DNA from: CBDCWO01 sp965223405
GTDB lineage: Bacteria > Bacteroidota > Bacteroidia > Chitinophagales > Saprospiraceae
DNA: 64,000 nucleotides
Direction: 5' to 3'
NCBI GenBank assembly: GCA_965223405.1
Contig: CBDCWO010000006.1
Span: 5,208,001 to 5,272,000 of the forward strand
Shown here: positions 27,097-35,051 of the stretch, piece after piece
How positions within the stretch are numbered: the first letter of the stretch is position 1
Layout of the letters: every line of letters starts with the position of its first letter
Made by a program: the position numbers and the translations under genes
Notes under the pieces: generated by a model
What the model saw: only the letters and a program-made list of their open reading frames with translations
What the model was told of the DNA's origin: nothing
The model's database searches: none

Positions 27097-29463
27097 ATGT
27101 TAATCAATTATATAAGAATAGCCACTCGAACCATCATAAAGCAAAGGGGATATACCTTGGTCAATATTTTTGGATTGACGATTAGTTTAACTGTAAGTAT
27201 GATTATCCTGCTTTGGATACAAGATGAAATCGGAATGGATTCGTTTCATCAGGATAAGGATCGATTGTACAGGGTTTTATGTAATGAATACAGCGGACAA
27301 ACAGATGTCAATACCCTTAATTCTTCACCATATCCACTGATACAATACCTAAGCGAAAACTATCCTGAAGTAGAAGAAATCTGTGCCTATGATCCGACTA
27401 ATAAAAAGTCGTTTCAAGTACTTGATAAAAACTTCCTTGAGGATGGATTATATGCTACTGCTGATTTTTTTAAGACACTTACTTTTCCATTGATCCAAGG
27501 GGCTGCTGACAAAATATTTCAAGAGCCTAAATCAATAGCAATTTCCCATGAATTGGCCGCCAAACTGTATGGAACGGAGAAAATGGAGAACATCATCGGG
27601 CAGACTGTCCAAATCAATGGTGAACCAGATTTTAAAATTACCGGAATATTCAGAGATGTACCGAGAAGCTCTTCGCTCAGTTTTCATTTTGTCTTGAGCC
27701 TCGAAGAGTTACAGCAATCTACTCCAAATCCCTATCCTTGGGAAAATTTTGACTCTCGTGTTGTTTTCAAATTAAAAAAGGATGTTTCTGCGACAGGGTT
27801 TGCGCAAAAAATCGGCAATGTAATTACCATAAATAGTGAAAATACTGGTAATGTGAAGGTTATTTTACAATCATTCGGAAGAATGTATTTGCATGGTCAA
27901 TTTGAAAACGGGGAAGAGGCCGGCGGTCGTATTGAATATGTGCGATTGTTTGCATTGGCAGTCATCTTCTTGCTGCTTATAGCGTGTATAAATTTTATGA
28001 ACTTGTCCACAGCTTTAGCTTCAACACGGGTTAAAGAAATCGGAGTTCGCAAAGTAATAGGAGCTTCGCGACGATCACTCATGGCGCAGTTTCTGACTGA
28101 GACGGCGTTGATCGCCACCTTGAGTATGGTCTTTGCCATAGTTTTGGCAGCCATTCTATTCCCTTCGTTTGAAGTAATTTCAGGCAAAGAGTTGAGCCTC
28201 AACTTCAATGATCCGAGCTTATGGGGATTGATCGTGGGGGTAGGAATCATAACCATTTTTTTTGCGGGTAGTTATCCCGCTTTTTTCCTTTCTGCGCTTC
28301 GAACCAGTCGTGGACTTAAAGGCCAAATCTCGCGAGGATTGGGATCAGCCGTTATTCGCCGTGGACTGGTTATTTTCCAATTTGCACTTTCTGCACTATT
28401 GGTGGTCAGTGCGATGGTAGTCAGGAACCAAGTAAGATATATAGAGAATAAAAATTTGGGACTGGATAAATCAAATATACTTTATTTTAGGACCCCTCCG
28501 GGAGCCGATGAAAGGATGGTGGCTTTCAAGAGTGAATTGTCACGAATTCCGGGTATTACAAATATCACACTTGCAAATACCAATCCGTTATCGGTAGGAT
28601 CTCAGACCGGAAACCTCATATGGGAAGGAATGGCATCTGAGGAAAATTTTATTTTTAATATTCTCAGAACAGATCATAATTTCCTGAACACATTAAATGT
28701 CCCACTGGTAAGAGGGCGCAATTTTTCAGAACTTTTAAGAAGTGATACATCCAGTTTTATTATAAACGAGGTGGCCGCCAAAACCATGGGTATGGAAGAT
28801 CCAATCGGAAAAATCTTGAAATACCGGGAGATTTCGGGTCCCATTATTGGCGTGGTAAACGATTTCCATATAAGTTCGTTGTACGAAAATATTGGCCCCC
28901 TGATAATTGCCAACTTACCCCAATTTACCCGATTGACTATGCTGCGAATTGATCCTGGACACAACGAAGAAGTCCTGGCCTCACTAGGAGAAACATTTGC
29001 TGCATTTTCCGAAGGGGTTCCCTTTCGATATGATTTTTTGGATGAGCGATATATGCAAATGTATCGCAATGAACAGCGCACCGGTAGCATTGCCTGGTGG
29101 TTTGCTTTGGTGGCGATGATTATTTCTTGCTTGGGACTACTTGGTCTTTCTGCTTTTGTGGCGGAACAAAAAACCAAGGAAATTGGTATTCGCAAAGTAT
29201 TGGGAGCTTCTATATATAATGTGGTAATGATGTTATCTCTAAAATTTTTAAGATGGGTGGTATTGGCTCTGTTACTGGCTTTACCGTTGTCCTGGATGCT
29301 AATGGAAAGTTGGTTAACGCGGTTTGCGTATCGTATCGGATTATCCTGGTGGATATTTTTGGTAACCGGAGGGATCATTATTGGATTGGCATTGATTACA
29401 GTAGGTGTTTTAAGTCTTAAGGCCGCATTGGCAAACCCAGCCGAAAGTCTACAAAATGAATAG
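27097..29463 (+). CDS. ABC permease 6 of 15 (FtsX/MacB-type)
   Basis: 788 aa, the shortest copy, last gene of the 3-6 unit. The first coupling block is RVKEIGVRKVIGASRRSL after NFMNLSTAL. The loop carries AGSYPAFFLSALRTSRGLKG rather than the usual FxPvxxLK. The second periplasmic domain has VNDFHISSL and then FLDERYMQMYRNEQR. The second coupling block KEIGIRKVLGAS begins at 694, and the end is NPAESLQNE. A 234-codon open frame on the opposite strand (28674-29378) is a shadow of this gene. A 173-bp regulatory gap separates it from the adaptor gene. Confidence 0.94.
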   Translation: MLINYIRIATRTIIKQRGYTLVNIFGLTISLTVSMIILLWIQDEIGMDSFHQDKDRLYRVLCNEYSGQTDVNTLNSSPYPLIQYLSENYPEVEEICAYDPTNKKSFQVLDKNFLEDGLYATADFFKTLTFPLIQGAADKIFQEPKSIAISHELAAKLYGTEKMENIIGQTVQINGEPDFKITGIFRDVPRSSSLSFHFVLSLEELQQSTPNPYPWENFDSRVVFKLKKDVSATGFAQKIGNVITINSENTGNVKVILQSFGRMYLHGQFENGEEAGGRIEYVRLFALAVIFLLLIACINFMNLSTALASTRVKEIGVRKVIGASRRSLMAQFLTETALIATLSMVFAIVLAAILFPSFEVISGKELSLNFNDPSLWGLIVGVGIITIFFAGSYPAFFLSALRTSRGLKGQISRGLGSAVIRRGLVIFQFALSALLVVSAMVVRNQVRYIENKNLGLDKSNILYFRTPPGADERMVAFKSELSRIPGITNITLANTNPLSVGSQTGNLIWEGMASEENFIFNILRTDHNFLNTLNVPLVRGRNFSELLRSDTSSFIINEVAAKTMGMEDPIGKILKYREISGPIIGVVNDFHISSLYENIGPLIIANLPQFTRLTMLRIDPGHNEEVLASLGETFAAFSEGVPFRYDFLDERYMQMYRNEQRTGSIAWWFALVAMIISCLGLLGLSAFVAEQKTKEIGIRKVLGASIYNVVMMLSLKFLRWVVLALLLALPLSWMLMESWLTRFAYRIGLSWWIFLVTGGIIIGLALITVGVLSLKAALANPAESLQNE

Positions 29464-29497
29464 ATTAATACCTCTGGGAAATAATCCTATGAAATTC

Positions 29498-29536
29498 TGT
29501 CCGAAAACGAACATCAGATTTGTGCGAATACGAACA
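29498..29536 (+). promoter_or_regulatory. Tandem activator sites (UAS) before the adaptor gene
   Basis: TGTCCGAAAACGAACA (29498-29513) and TGTGCGAATACGAACA (29521-29536) start 23 bp apart, the same phasing as at 19498. The second starts 79 bp before the GG of the promoter. An A/T-only segment with TATTTAAATATA follows. Confidence 0.75.
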
Positions 29537-29597
29537 ATTATTTAAATATATTAATAAAATATATATATATTTAGATGATAGTCAAAGCCAATTAAAA

Positions 29598-29614
29598 TTG
29601 GCACACTGATTACA
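29598..29614 (+). promoter_or_regulatory. Sigma-54-like promoter of the adaptor-ATPase-permease-TolC unit
   Basis: TTGGCACACTGATTACA is the best of the three: the -24 TTGGCAC is perfect, spacing is right, and -12 is TTAC (consensus TTGC). The start codon of the adaptor lies 36 bp after the GG. It may drive about 27 kb, as no other promoter of this type was seen before tolC. Confidence 0.65.
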
Positions 29615-29636
29615 CTAATATTGATTATTTTCAACT

Positions 29637-30890
29637 ATGGACCGAAAAATAGAAAAGAAAAAATGGACCTGGCAACGTATCGTGATGATCCTTGTCGGGG
29701 CTGGATTGTTGATATTTTTATTCACCAATATTTATCAAAACTCTGGCACATCTAAATTAAATGTGGTAAAGGGAAGGTTATTGATAGATACGGTGCATTC
29801 TGGTATATTCCAGGAATACATCCCGGTAACCGGGGTGGTACAGCCTATTAAAACCATCTTTATCGATGCGGTCGAAGGCGGTAAAGTGGAAGAAAGGCTG
29901 GTAGAAGATGGAGCAATGGTGGATAAAGGACAAGTGATCTTAAAGCTTTCCAATCCAGACTTGTTATCCCGGTTTTTAAATCAAGAGGCGAACATAATTG
30001 CCCAAATCAATCAGATTCGTAATACCTCTCTTTTGATGGAACAACAGAGCTTGAATCTCAAAGAGCAGGCTTTGAATGTGGAGTATCAGCTGGATCTGAT
30101 TTCAAAAAGGATAGAACGAAACCGGAAGCTTTATGAAGGCAAGGTAATTTCTAAAGTGGAGTTAGAAGAAATGATTGATGAAAGTGAGAATCTGGTGAGA
30201 AGACATAAGCTCTTGAAAGCTACAATTGCTAAGGATAGTGCTTATCAGGCATTGCAGCAGACTCAAATGCAATCTTCTCTTGATCTTATGGAAAGAAACT
30301 TGCAAATAACCAGGCAGAGTCTTGACAACCTGATGGTTACTGCTCCCATTGAAGGACAGATCTCCGGTTTAAATTTAGAGATAGGGGAGTTGGTGAGCCA
30401 GGGAGAGAATATTGCCACATTGGATAATCTGAATAATTTTAAAATCCAAGTAAGAGTAGATGAATTTTACATCTCCCGCGTATTCCTTAATCAGGAAGGG
30501 TCGTTTCAATTTGCCGGACAGGAATATTATTTAAAGATCAATAAGATTTATCCACAGGTGACCAATGGATCCTTCCTGGTAGATATGATTTTTACCGGAG
30601 AGACTCCGGCGGGAATTAAGAGAGGTCAGTCCGTTTCAGTAAAACTGGAACTAAGTGCGGAAGAAGAAGGTAAATTACTGGCACGAGGAGGATTCTATCA
30701 AACCACAGGAGGAAATTGGGTGTATGTAATTGATCCGGATAATGGAAATGCATTCAAACGAAATATACGTTTGGGAAGACAAAACCCAAACTTTTATATG
30801 GTAGAAGATGGATTGATGGATGGGGATATTGTGATTGTTTCCAGTTATGAAAATTTTGGAGATAAGGATGAATTAATTCTCAAGGAATGA
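29637..30890 (+). CDS. HlyD/MacA-type periplasmic adaptor protein
   Basis: 417 aa membrane fusion protein that should bridge the inner-membrane permeases to the TolC channel. One N-terminal anchor helix (about 14-31, RIVMILVGAGLLIFLFT) follows a basic lead. The first half of the lipoyl/barrel-sandwich domain is at about 75-105 (VEGGKVEERLVEDGAMVDKG), then a long alpha-helical hairpin (about 107-240, rich in Glu/Gln/Leu). The second half lipoyl (TAPIEGQISGLNLEIGELV, about 236-255) and the beta-barrel plus membrane-proximal region complete it. The C-terminus has FYMVEDGLMDGDIVIVS, a typical MacA-like ending. It is the only adaptor in the block and begins the largest transcription unit. Confidence 0.93.
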   Translation: MDRKIEKKKWTWQRIVMILVGAGLLIFLFTNIYQNSGTSKLNVVKGRLLIDTVHSGIFQEYIPVTGVVQPIKTIFIDAVEGGKVEERLVEDGAMVDKGQVILKLSNPDLLSRFLNQEANIIAQINQIRNTSLLMEQQSLNLKEQALNVEYQLDLISKRIERNRKLYEGKVISKVELEEMIDESENLVRRHKLLKATIAKDSAYQALQQTQMQSSLDLMERNLQITRQSLDNLMVTAPIEGQISGLNLEIGELVSQGENIATLDNLNNFKIQVRVDEFYISRVFLNQEGSFQFAGQEYYLKINKIYPQVTNGSFLVDMIFTGETPAGIKRGQSVSVKLELSAEEEGKLLARGGFYQTTGGNWVYVIDPDNGNAFKRNIRLGRQNPNFYMVEDGLMDGDIVIVSSYENFGDKDELILKE

Positions 30891-30914
30891 CAACCTGTTT
30901 TCAGGACTAGTGAA

Positions 30915-30930
30915 GCACCTAAATTGGTGC
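30915..30930 (+). repeat. Small inverted repeat between adaptor and first ATPase genes
   Basis: GCACC-TAAATT-GGTGC, a 5-bp stem with a 6-nt loop, no U-tract. It may be an mRNA processing or attenuation element; evidence is structural only. Confidence 0.3.
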
Positions 30931-30989
30931 GTATAAAGTTTGATATGATAAATACGGAATAAGATCTTATACTAAATACAAACATTAAT

Positions 30990-31679
30990 ATGATGATTAA
31001 AACAGCAAATCTGACCAAAGTTTACCAAACCGATGAGGTGGAAACTACCGCCTTGAATGAAGTGAATATTGAAATCAAGGAAGGTGAGTTCGTTAGTGTT
31101 ATGGGACCTTCAGGATGTGGTAAATCCACCTTACTTAATGTACTGGGAATGATTGACAATCCTACTTCCGGAGAATATTTTTTCAATGGAGAAGAGGTTG
31201 GACATTTGCCGGAGCGCAAAAGATCCAATGTACGTAAGCACAACCTGGGATTCGTATTTCAAAGTTTTAATTTAATCGATGAACTTACGGTATTTGAAAA
31301 TGTAGAATTACCCATGTTGTATACTAAAGTCCCTAGTGCAGAAAGGAAAACCAGGGTCGAAGAGTTGCTGGAGGGTATGAATATCATGCATCGGAAAAAT
31401 CACTTTCCACAACAACTTTCCGGTGGTCAACAACAACGGGTGGCAGTTGCTCGGGCAATCGTAAATCGTCCCAAATTGATATTGGCAGATGAGCCGACTG
31501 GAAACCTGGATTCTGCAAATGGCGATGAAGTGATGAAAATCTTATCGGACTTGAATGCTAGTGGAACTACTATTTTAATGGTAACTCATTCGCAATATTG
31601 CGCTGAATTTGGTAATCGTATTATTAGAATGTTGGATGGACAAGTAGTGACTGAGAACGTAGTTAAGCAGTATCTCTAG
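30990..31679 (+). CDS. ABC transporter ATPase A (MacB/LolD-type)
   Basis: 229 aa nucleotide-binding protein with every motif intact: Walker A GPSGCGKST (about 40-48), Q-loop in FVFQSFNLID, signature LSGGQQQRVAVARAI, Walker B LILADEPTG, D-loop NLDS, H-loop MVTHS. The type, with a short N-terminal strand and the switch region reading RKHNLGFVFQ, belongs to the MacB/LolD/FtsE group that works with FtsX-like permeases. It is one of only two ATPases available to fifteen permeases here. The start is the first of two adjacent ATGs at 30990 and 30993. Confidence 0.96.
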   Translation: MMIKTANLTKVYQTDEVETTALNEVNIEIKEGEFVSVMGPSGCGKSTLLNVLGMIDNPTSGEYFFNGEEVGHLPERKRSNVRKHNLGFVFQSFNLIDELTVFENVELPMLYTKVPSAERKTRVEELLEGMNIMHRKNHFPQQLSGGQQQRVAVARAIVNRPKLILADEPTGNLDSANGDEVMKILSDLNASGTTILMVTHSQYCAEFGNRIIRMLDGQVVTENVVKQYL

Positions 31680-31728
31680 TCATATTGGATAGCACTGTAC
31701 AGGACTAATTTCTGTAAATATTTTACTG

Positions 31729-31766
31729 AGATTCGAAAAAATCCTAGTCGCTTCCACTTCGAATCT
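31729..31766 (+). repeat. Inverted repeat between the two ATPase genes
   Basis: AGATTCGAA (31729-31737) and TTCGAATCT (31758-31766) form a perfect 9-bp stem with a 20-nt loop in the 148-bp gap. The arms resemble half of the activator palindrome (TTCGAA) but not its TGT/ACA ends. Possible mRNA stem that adjusts the ratio of the two ATPases. Confidence 0.45.
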
Positions 31767-31827
31767 GATGTGGTATAAGCCTAAAAAAATGCGAATAGGG
31801 TTTTAGGAAAATTGGATAAAAAGATAC

Positions 31828-32514
31828 ATGAGCATGATTTCTCTTTCGAAAATAGAGCGTTATTACGCATCCGGAATACATAAAACCTGGGTGTTGAGGG
31901 ATATCTCCCTAAAAGTTAAACAGGGAGAGTTTGTTACCATAATGGGACCTAGCGGTGCCGGCAAAAGTACTTTGCTCAATATTATCGGCATGTTGGATAA
32001 AGCAGATAGTGGTGAATATTTATTCTTTGATGAGCCGGTCCACCGGTTGAGAGAACGAAAACGACACGACTTACATAAGCATTATATGGGATTTGTCTTT
32101 CAAGCATATCATTTAATAGATGAACTCACGGTTTATGAAAATATTGAGACTCCTCTATTATACCGTAATGTGAAAAAAGCAGAAAGGCAATCCAGAATTG
32201 CAGATTTACTGGACCGGTTTAATATTGTTGCGAAAAAGGATTTATTCCCTCATCAGTTGTCCGGCGGACAACAACAACTCGTGGGGGTGGCGAGAGCTAT
32301 AGTTGGTAATCCCAAATTGATGCTGGCCGATGAACCAACCGGTAATTTGCATTCTTCCCAAGGAGAGATCATTATGGATTTGTTCAAATCGCTTCATGAA
32401 AGTGGTATGAGTATTATTCAAGTTACCCATTCAGAGAAGAATGCCTCCTACGGTGACCGGATTATTGAAATTGAAGATGGATTTATTAGAAAGGATTTTA
32501 TAATTAATAAATAG
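31828..32514 (+). CDS. ABC transporter ATPase B (MacB/LolD-type) with altered D-loop
   Basis: 228 aa, paralogue of ATPase A. Walker A GPSGAGKST, Walker B LMLADEPTG and H-loop QVTHS are intact. Two positions differ from the consensus and from ATPase A: the segment after the signature is LSGGQQQLVGVARAI (Leu in place of Arg), and the D-loop is NLHS instead of NLDS. The D-loop aspartate communicates between the two ATP sites of a dimer, so the change suggests an asymmetric heterodimer with ATPase A rather than two independent homodimers. An alternative start is at 31834. Confidence 0.95.
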   Translation: MSMISLSKIERYYASGIHKTWVLRDISLKVKQGEFVTIMGPSGAGKSTLLNIIGMLDKADSGEYLFFDEPVHRLRERKRHDLHKHYMGFVFQAYHLIDELTVYENIETPLLYRNVKKAERQSRIADLLDRFNIVAKKDLFPHQLSGGQQQLVGVARAIVGNPKLMLADEPTGNLHSSQGEIIMDLFKSLHESGMSIIQVTHSEKNASYGDRIIEIEDGFIRKDFIINK

Positions 32515-32585
32515 CGTATGAATTGGTGAAAGTAAGAGATCCCGACTGAAAAGATACCTGACTTTTTAATCATATACTAAACCTG

Positions 32586-34976
32586 ATGATCAAGCAATTT
32601 CTACTCCAGATTCTGAGAAGCATTTCGCGCCAGAAATTGACCTTTTTAATCAATTCCAGCGGACTTGTGATAGGAATTACGGCAGTGATACTGGTTACAG
32701 TATTAATAACTGATGAGTTGAAATTCGATAACTTCCACGATGACCCGGAATTAATTTTCCGGGTCAATAAGTGGTACACTTCTCCGGGAGGTGAACGCTC
32801 CAAAAATGCTGAAACACCGGGTTTGATGGCTAAAACACTGGTTGAGGATTTCCCGGAAATTAATTCTGCTACTCATATTGCGCCATGGTTTGACGAGGTC
32901 TTACTCACCCATGAAGCAACTAACATTTATACGGATAAGTGGGTATTTGCAGATGCGCATTTTTTTGAAATATTCAACTTTAAAATTTACGGAAATCAGG
33001 ACCCCAAAACCTTAATTTCAAAACCCGGACAAGTGTTGATTACCCCGGAGTTAGCTGCTAAACTTTTTGGCAAAATGGATCCTGTAGGTCAGGTTGTTCA
33101 AGGGGTGGGCAATAAGTACTATCAAGTAACCGGAATAATCGAGTCTGCTCCACGTCAAAGTCATATTCAATACGAAGTAATTGCCTCCTGGGCATCTACC
33201 GAAAGCCAATCCGGGTTTTTGGATTTTGGATTTTTAAACAATTGGCTAGGACAGACGGTGATTACTTATCTGAAGTTGAATCCAACTTCAACATCCGTTT
33301 CGGTCAACCAAAAGTTTCCGGAATTTACCGCAAGATATATGCCGGACCGGATTGATATGTACGACTTTTATCTACAGCCATTGTCCGAAATCTATTTGCA
33401 CTCAACAGATATACAATACCTAAGAGGAGGGAGCTATGGTAGCTATAGATTTCTCAAAGTATTTGCATGGATCGCTTCGTTGATATTGATAGTTGCATGT
33501 TTTAATTACATAAATATCACCACCGCAAGATCCTTACAAAGAGCAAAGGAAGTTGGGGTAAAAAAAGTTCTGGGTGCATCGAATTATCAATTACTAAATC
33601 AGTTTGTTTTTGAAACATTTGCGCTGGTTATTTTTTCTGCGGCGATAGCAGTAGTACTGGCAGGCGTCTTGTTACCTCTTATTAACAACTGGTTTGGCAA
33701 ATCTATCCCTCTCGAACAATTAATGGACCCGATTGTATTGATAATTCTGCTCGGTGGAATCTCTATAACCACGTTATTATCAGGAATATTTCCAGGTTTT
33801 GTTTTGACCCGGTTCAAACCAGTTCAAAGCCTAAAGTCCATGTTCGGTATTTCTCCTCGCGGGGTCTTGCCACGTATGATCTTTACAACAATACAACTGA
33901 GTGTGGGAATCGGATTGATAGCCACAAGTTGGGTTTTCCAAAAACAATACAAATATTTGATTCATAAGGACCTGGGATTTGCCAAAGACCAAATTGTGAC
34001 CATGAAGACTCCACCGGGGATTGATAGTAATTATACAGCTTTCCTAAATGAAGTCAATAAGCTTCCCGGAGTAATAAGTACTTCGATGTGCCAGGCCGTC
34101 ATTCAGCAAGGAACCTTTGGAACAACGGTCATCCCAGAAGGTTATGGAGATCAGGAAGTTCCCGTTAGAGCATTTAGAGTGGATACGAATTACCTGAATA
34201 CCTTCAACCTGGAAATCGCCAATGGCCGATTTTTCAAACACATATCCGACTTCAGTGAAGGGGGAATAGTTATCAATCAGGCGTTTGCTAATCAAATGAA
34301 CTGGATCAACCCGGTGGGGAAGCGAATAAAGTTTCCGGGGTCCGATGCAAGTTCGAACATCATCGGCGTAATCAAAGATTTTCATTTTAGTTCATTGCAT
34401 GAAGTGGTATCCCCATTAATCATGTATTTGGATAATCGCAGAGGAAATATTTCGGTTCGTTTTAATCCGGATCAAGCCAATGAGTTGTTGGCACAATTAC
34501 AACCTTTATGGAAGAAATTTGAATCCAGGTATCCTTTCGATTTTCAGTTTTTAGATGATTATTTTGCCAATTCCTATGCCAATGAAAGCCATTTGAATAG
34601 AATAGTTCAAGTATTTACAGCATTGGCAATTTTCATCGCTTTCTTGGGTATTATCGCCTGGATATCCTTTGCATTGGCCAGACGTAAAAAGGAAATTGGT
34701 ATCCGGAAGATACTTGGATCAACCGGGTTGCGGATTATGCATTTGCTAGCTAAAGATTTCATTTTACCATTGAGTATTTCGTTCCTAATTGCGGTCCCAA
34801 TTGTGCATGGCATTTTACAAAAATGGTTACATAACTATGCCTATCATCACCCATTGCAGTTGTGGATATATTTTGGGGCAGGAATTATCATGGCGGCCAT
34901 TGTTATGTTGACCATTTCAACCCAATGTCTTACTGTATTCTATTCCAATCCTATAGAAAGTTTGAGAGATGAATAG
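32586..34976 (+). CDS. ABC permease 7 of 15 (FtsX/MacB-type)
   Basis: 796 aa, the first permease after the ATPases (71-bp gap) and so the one most tightly linked to them. The N-terminus MIKQFLLQILRSISRQK is followed by TM1. The first coupling block is RAKEVGVKKVLGASNYQL after NYINITTAR, then SGIFPGFVLTRFKPVQSL. The second periplasmic domain has IKDFHFSSL and then FLDDYFANSYANES. The second coupling block KEIGIRKILGSTG begins at 702. The last helix lacks the usual QSxKAA and reads QCLTVFYSNPIESLRDE. Function as for the set; no substrate hint. Confidence 0.94.
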   Translation: MIKQFLLQILRSISRQKLTFLINSSGLVIGITAVILVTVLITDELKFDNFHDDPELIFRVNKWYTSPGGERSKNAETPGLMAKTLVEDFPEINSATHIAPWFDEVLLTHEATNIYTDKWVFADAHFFEIFNFKIYGNQDPKTLISKPGQVLITPELAAKLFGKMDPVGQVVQGVGNKYYQVTGIIESAPRQSHIQYEVIASWASTESQSGFLDFGFLNNWLGQTVITYLKLNPTSTSVSVNQKFPEFTARYMPDRIDMYDFYLQPLSEIYLHSTDIQYLRGGSYGSYRFLKVFAWIASLILIVACFNYINITTARSLQRAKEVGVKKVLGASNYQLLNQFVFETFALVIFSAAIAVVLAGVLLPLINNWFGKSIPLEQLMDPIVLIILLGGISITTLLSGIFPGFVLTRFKPVQSLKSMFGISPRGVLPRMIFTTIQLSVGIGLIATSWVFQKQYKYLIHKDLGFAKDQIVTMKTPPGIDSNYTAFLNEVNKLPGVISTSMCQAVIQQGTFGTTVIPEGYGDQEVPVRAFRVDTNYLNTFNLEIANGRFFKHISDFSEGGIVINQAFANQMNWINPVGKRIKFPGSDASSNIIGVIKDFHFSSLHEVVSPLIMYLDNRRGNISVRFNPDQANELLAQLQPLWKKFESRYPFDFQFLDDYFANSYANESHLNRIVQVFTALAIFIAFLGIIAWISFALARRKKEIGIRKILGSTGLRIMHLLAKDFILPLSISFLIAVPIVHGILQKWLHNYAYHHPLQLWIYFGAGIIMAAIVMLTISTQCLTVFYSNPIESLRDE

Positions 34977-35051
34977 ATTTAATGAGAATGCAAGTGAGAT
35001 AAGAGTAACTTTTAAAACTACTTTTTAAATCACGCACTTAATCAGACAAAA

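Noticed and set aside
28674..29378. Long minus-strand open frame (234 codons) opposite permease 6
   Set aside because: It lies entirely within a gene with clear conserved motifs and its translation matches nothing; similar antisense frames recur opposite the same conserved stretches of the other permeases.
30891..30989. TTGGTGCG sequence before ATPase A as a fourth sigma-54-like promoter
   Set aside because: The -24 box lacks the CA after GG, the -12 region is AAGT, and there are no paired palindromes upstream.
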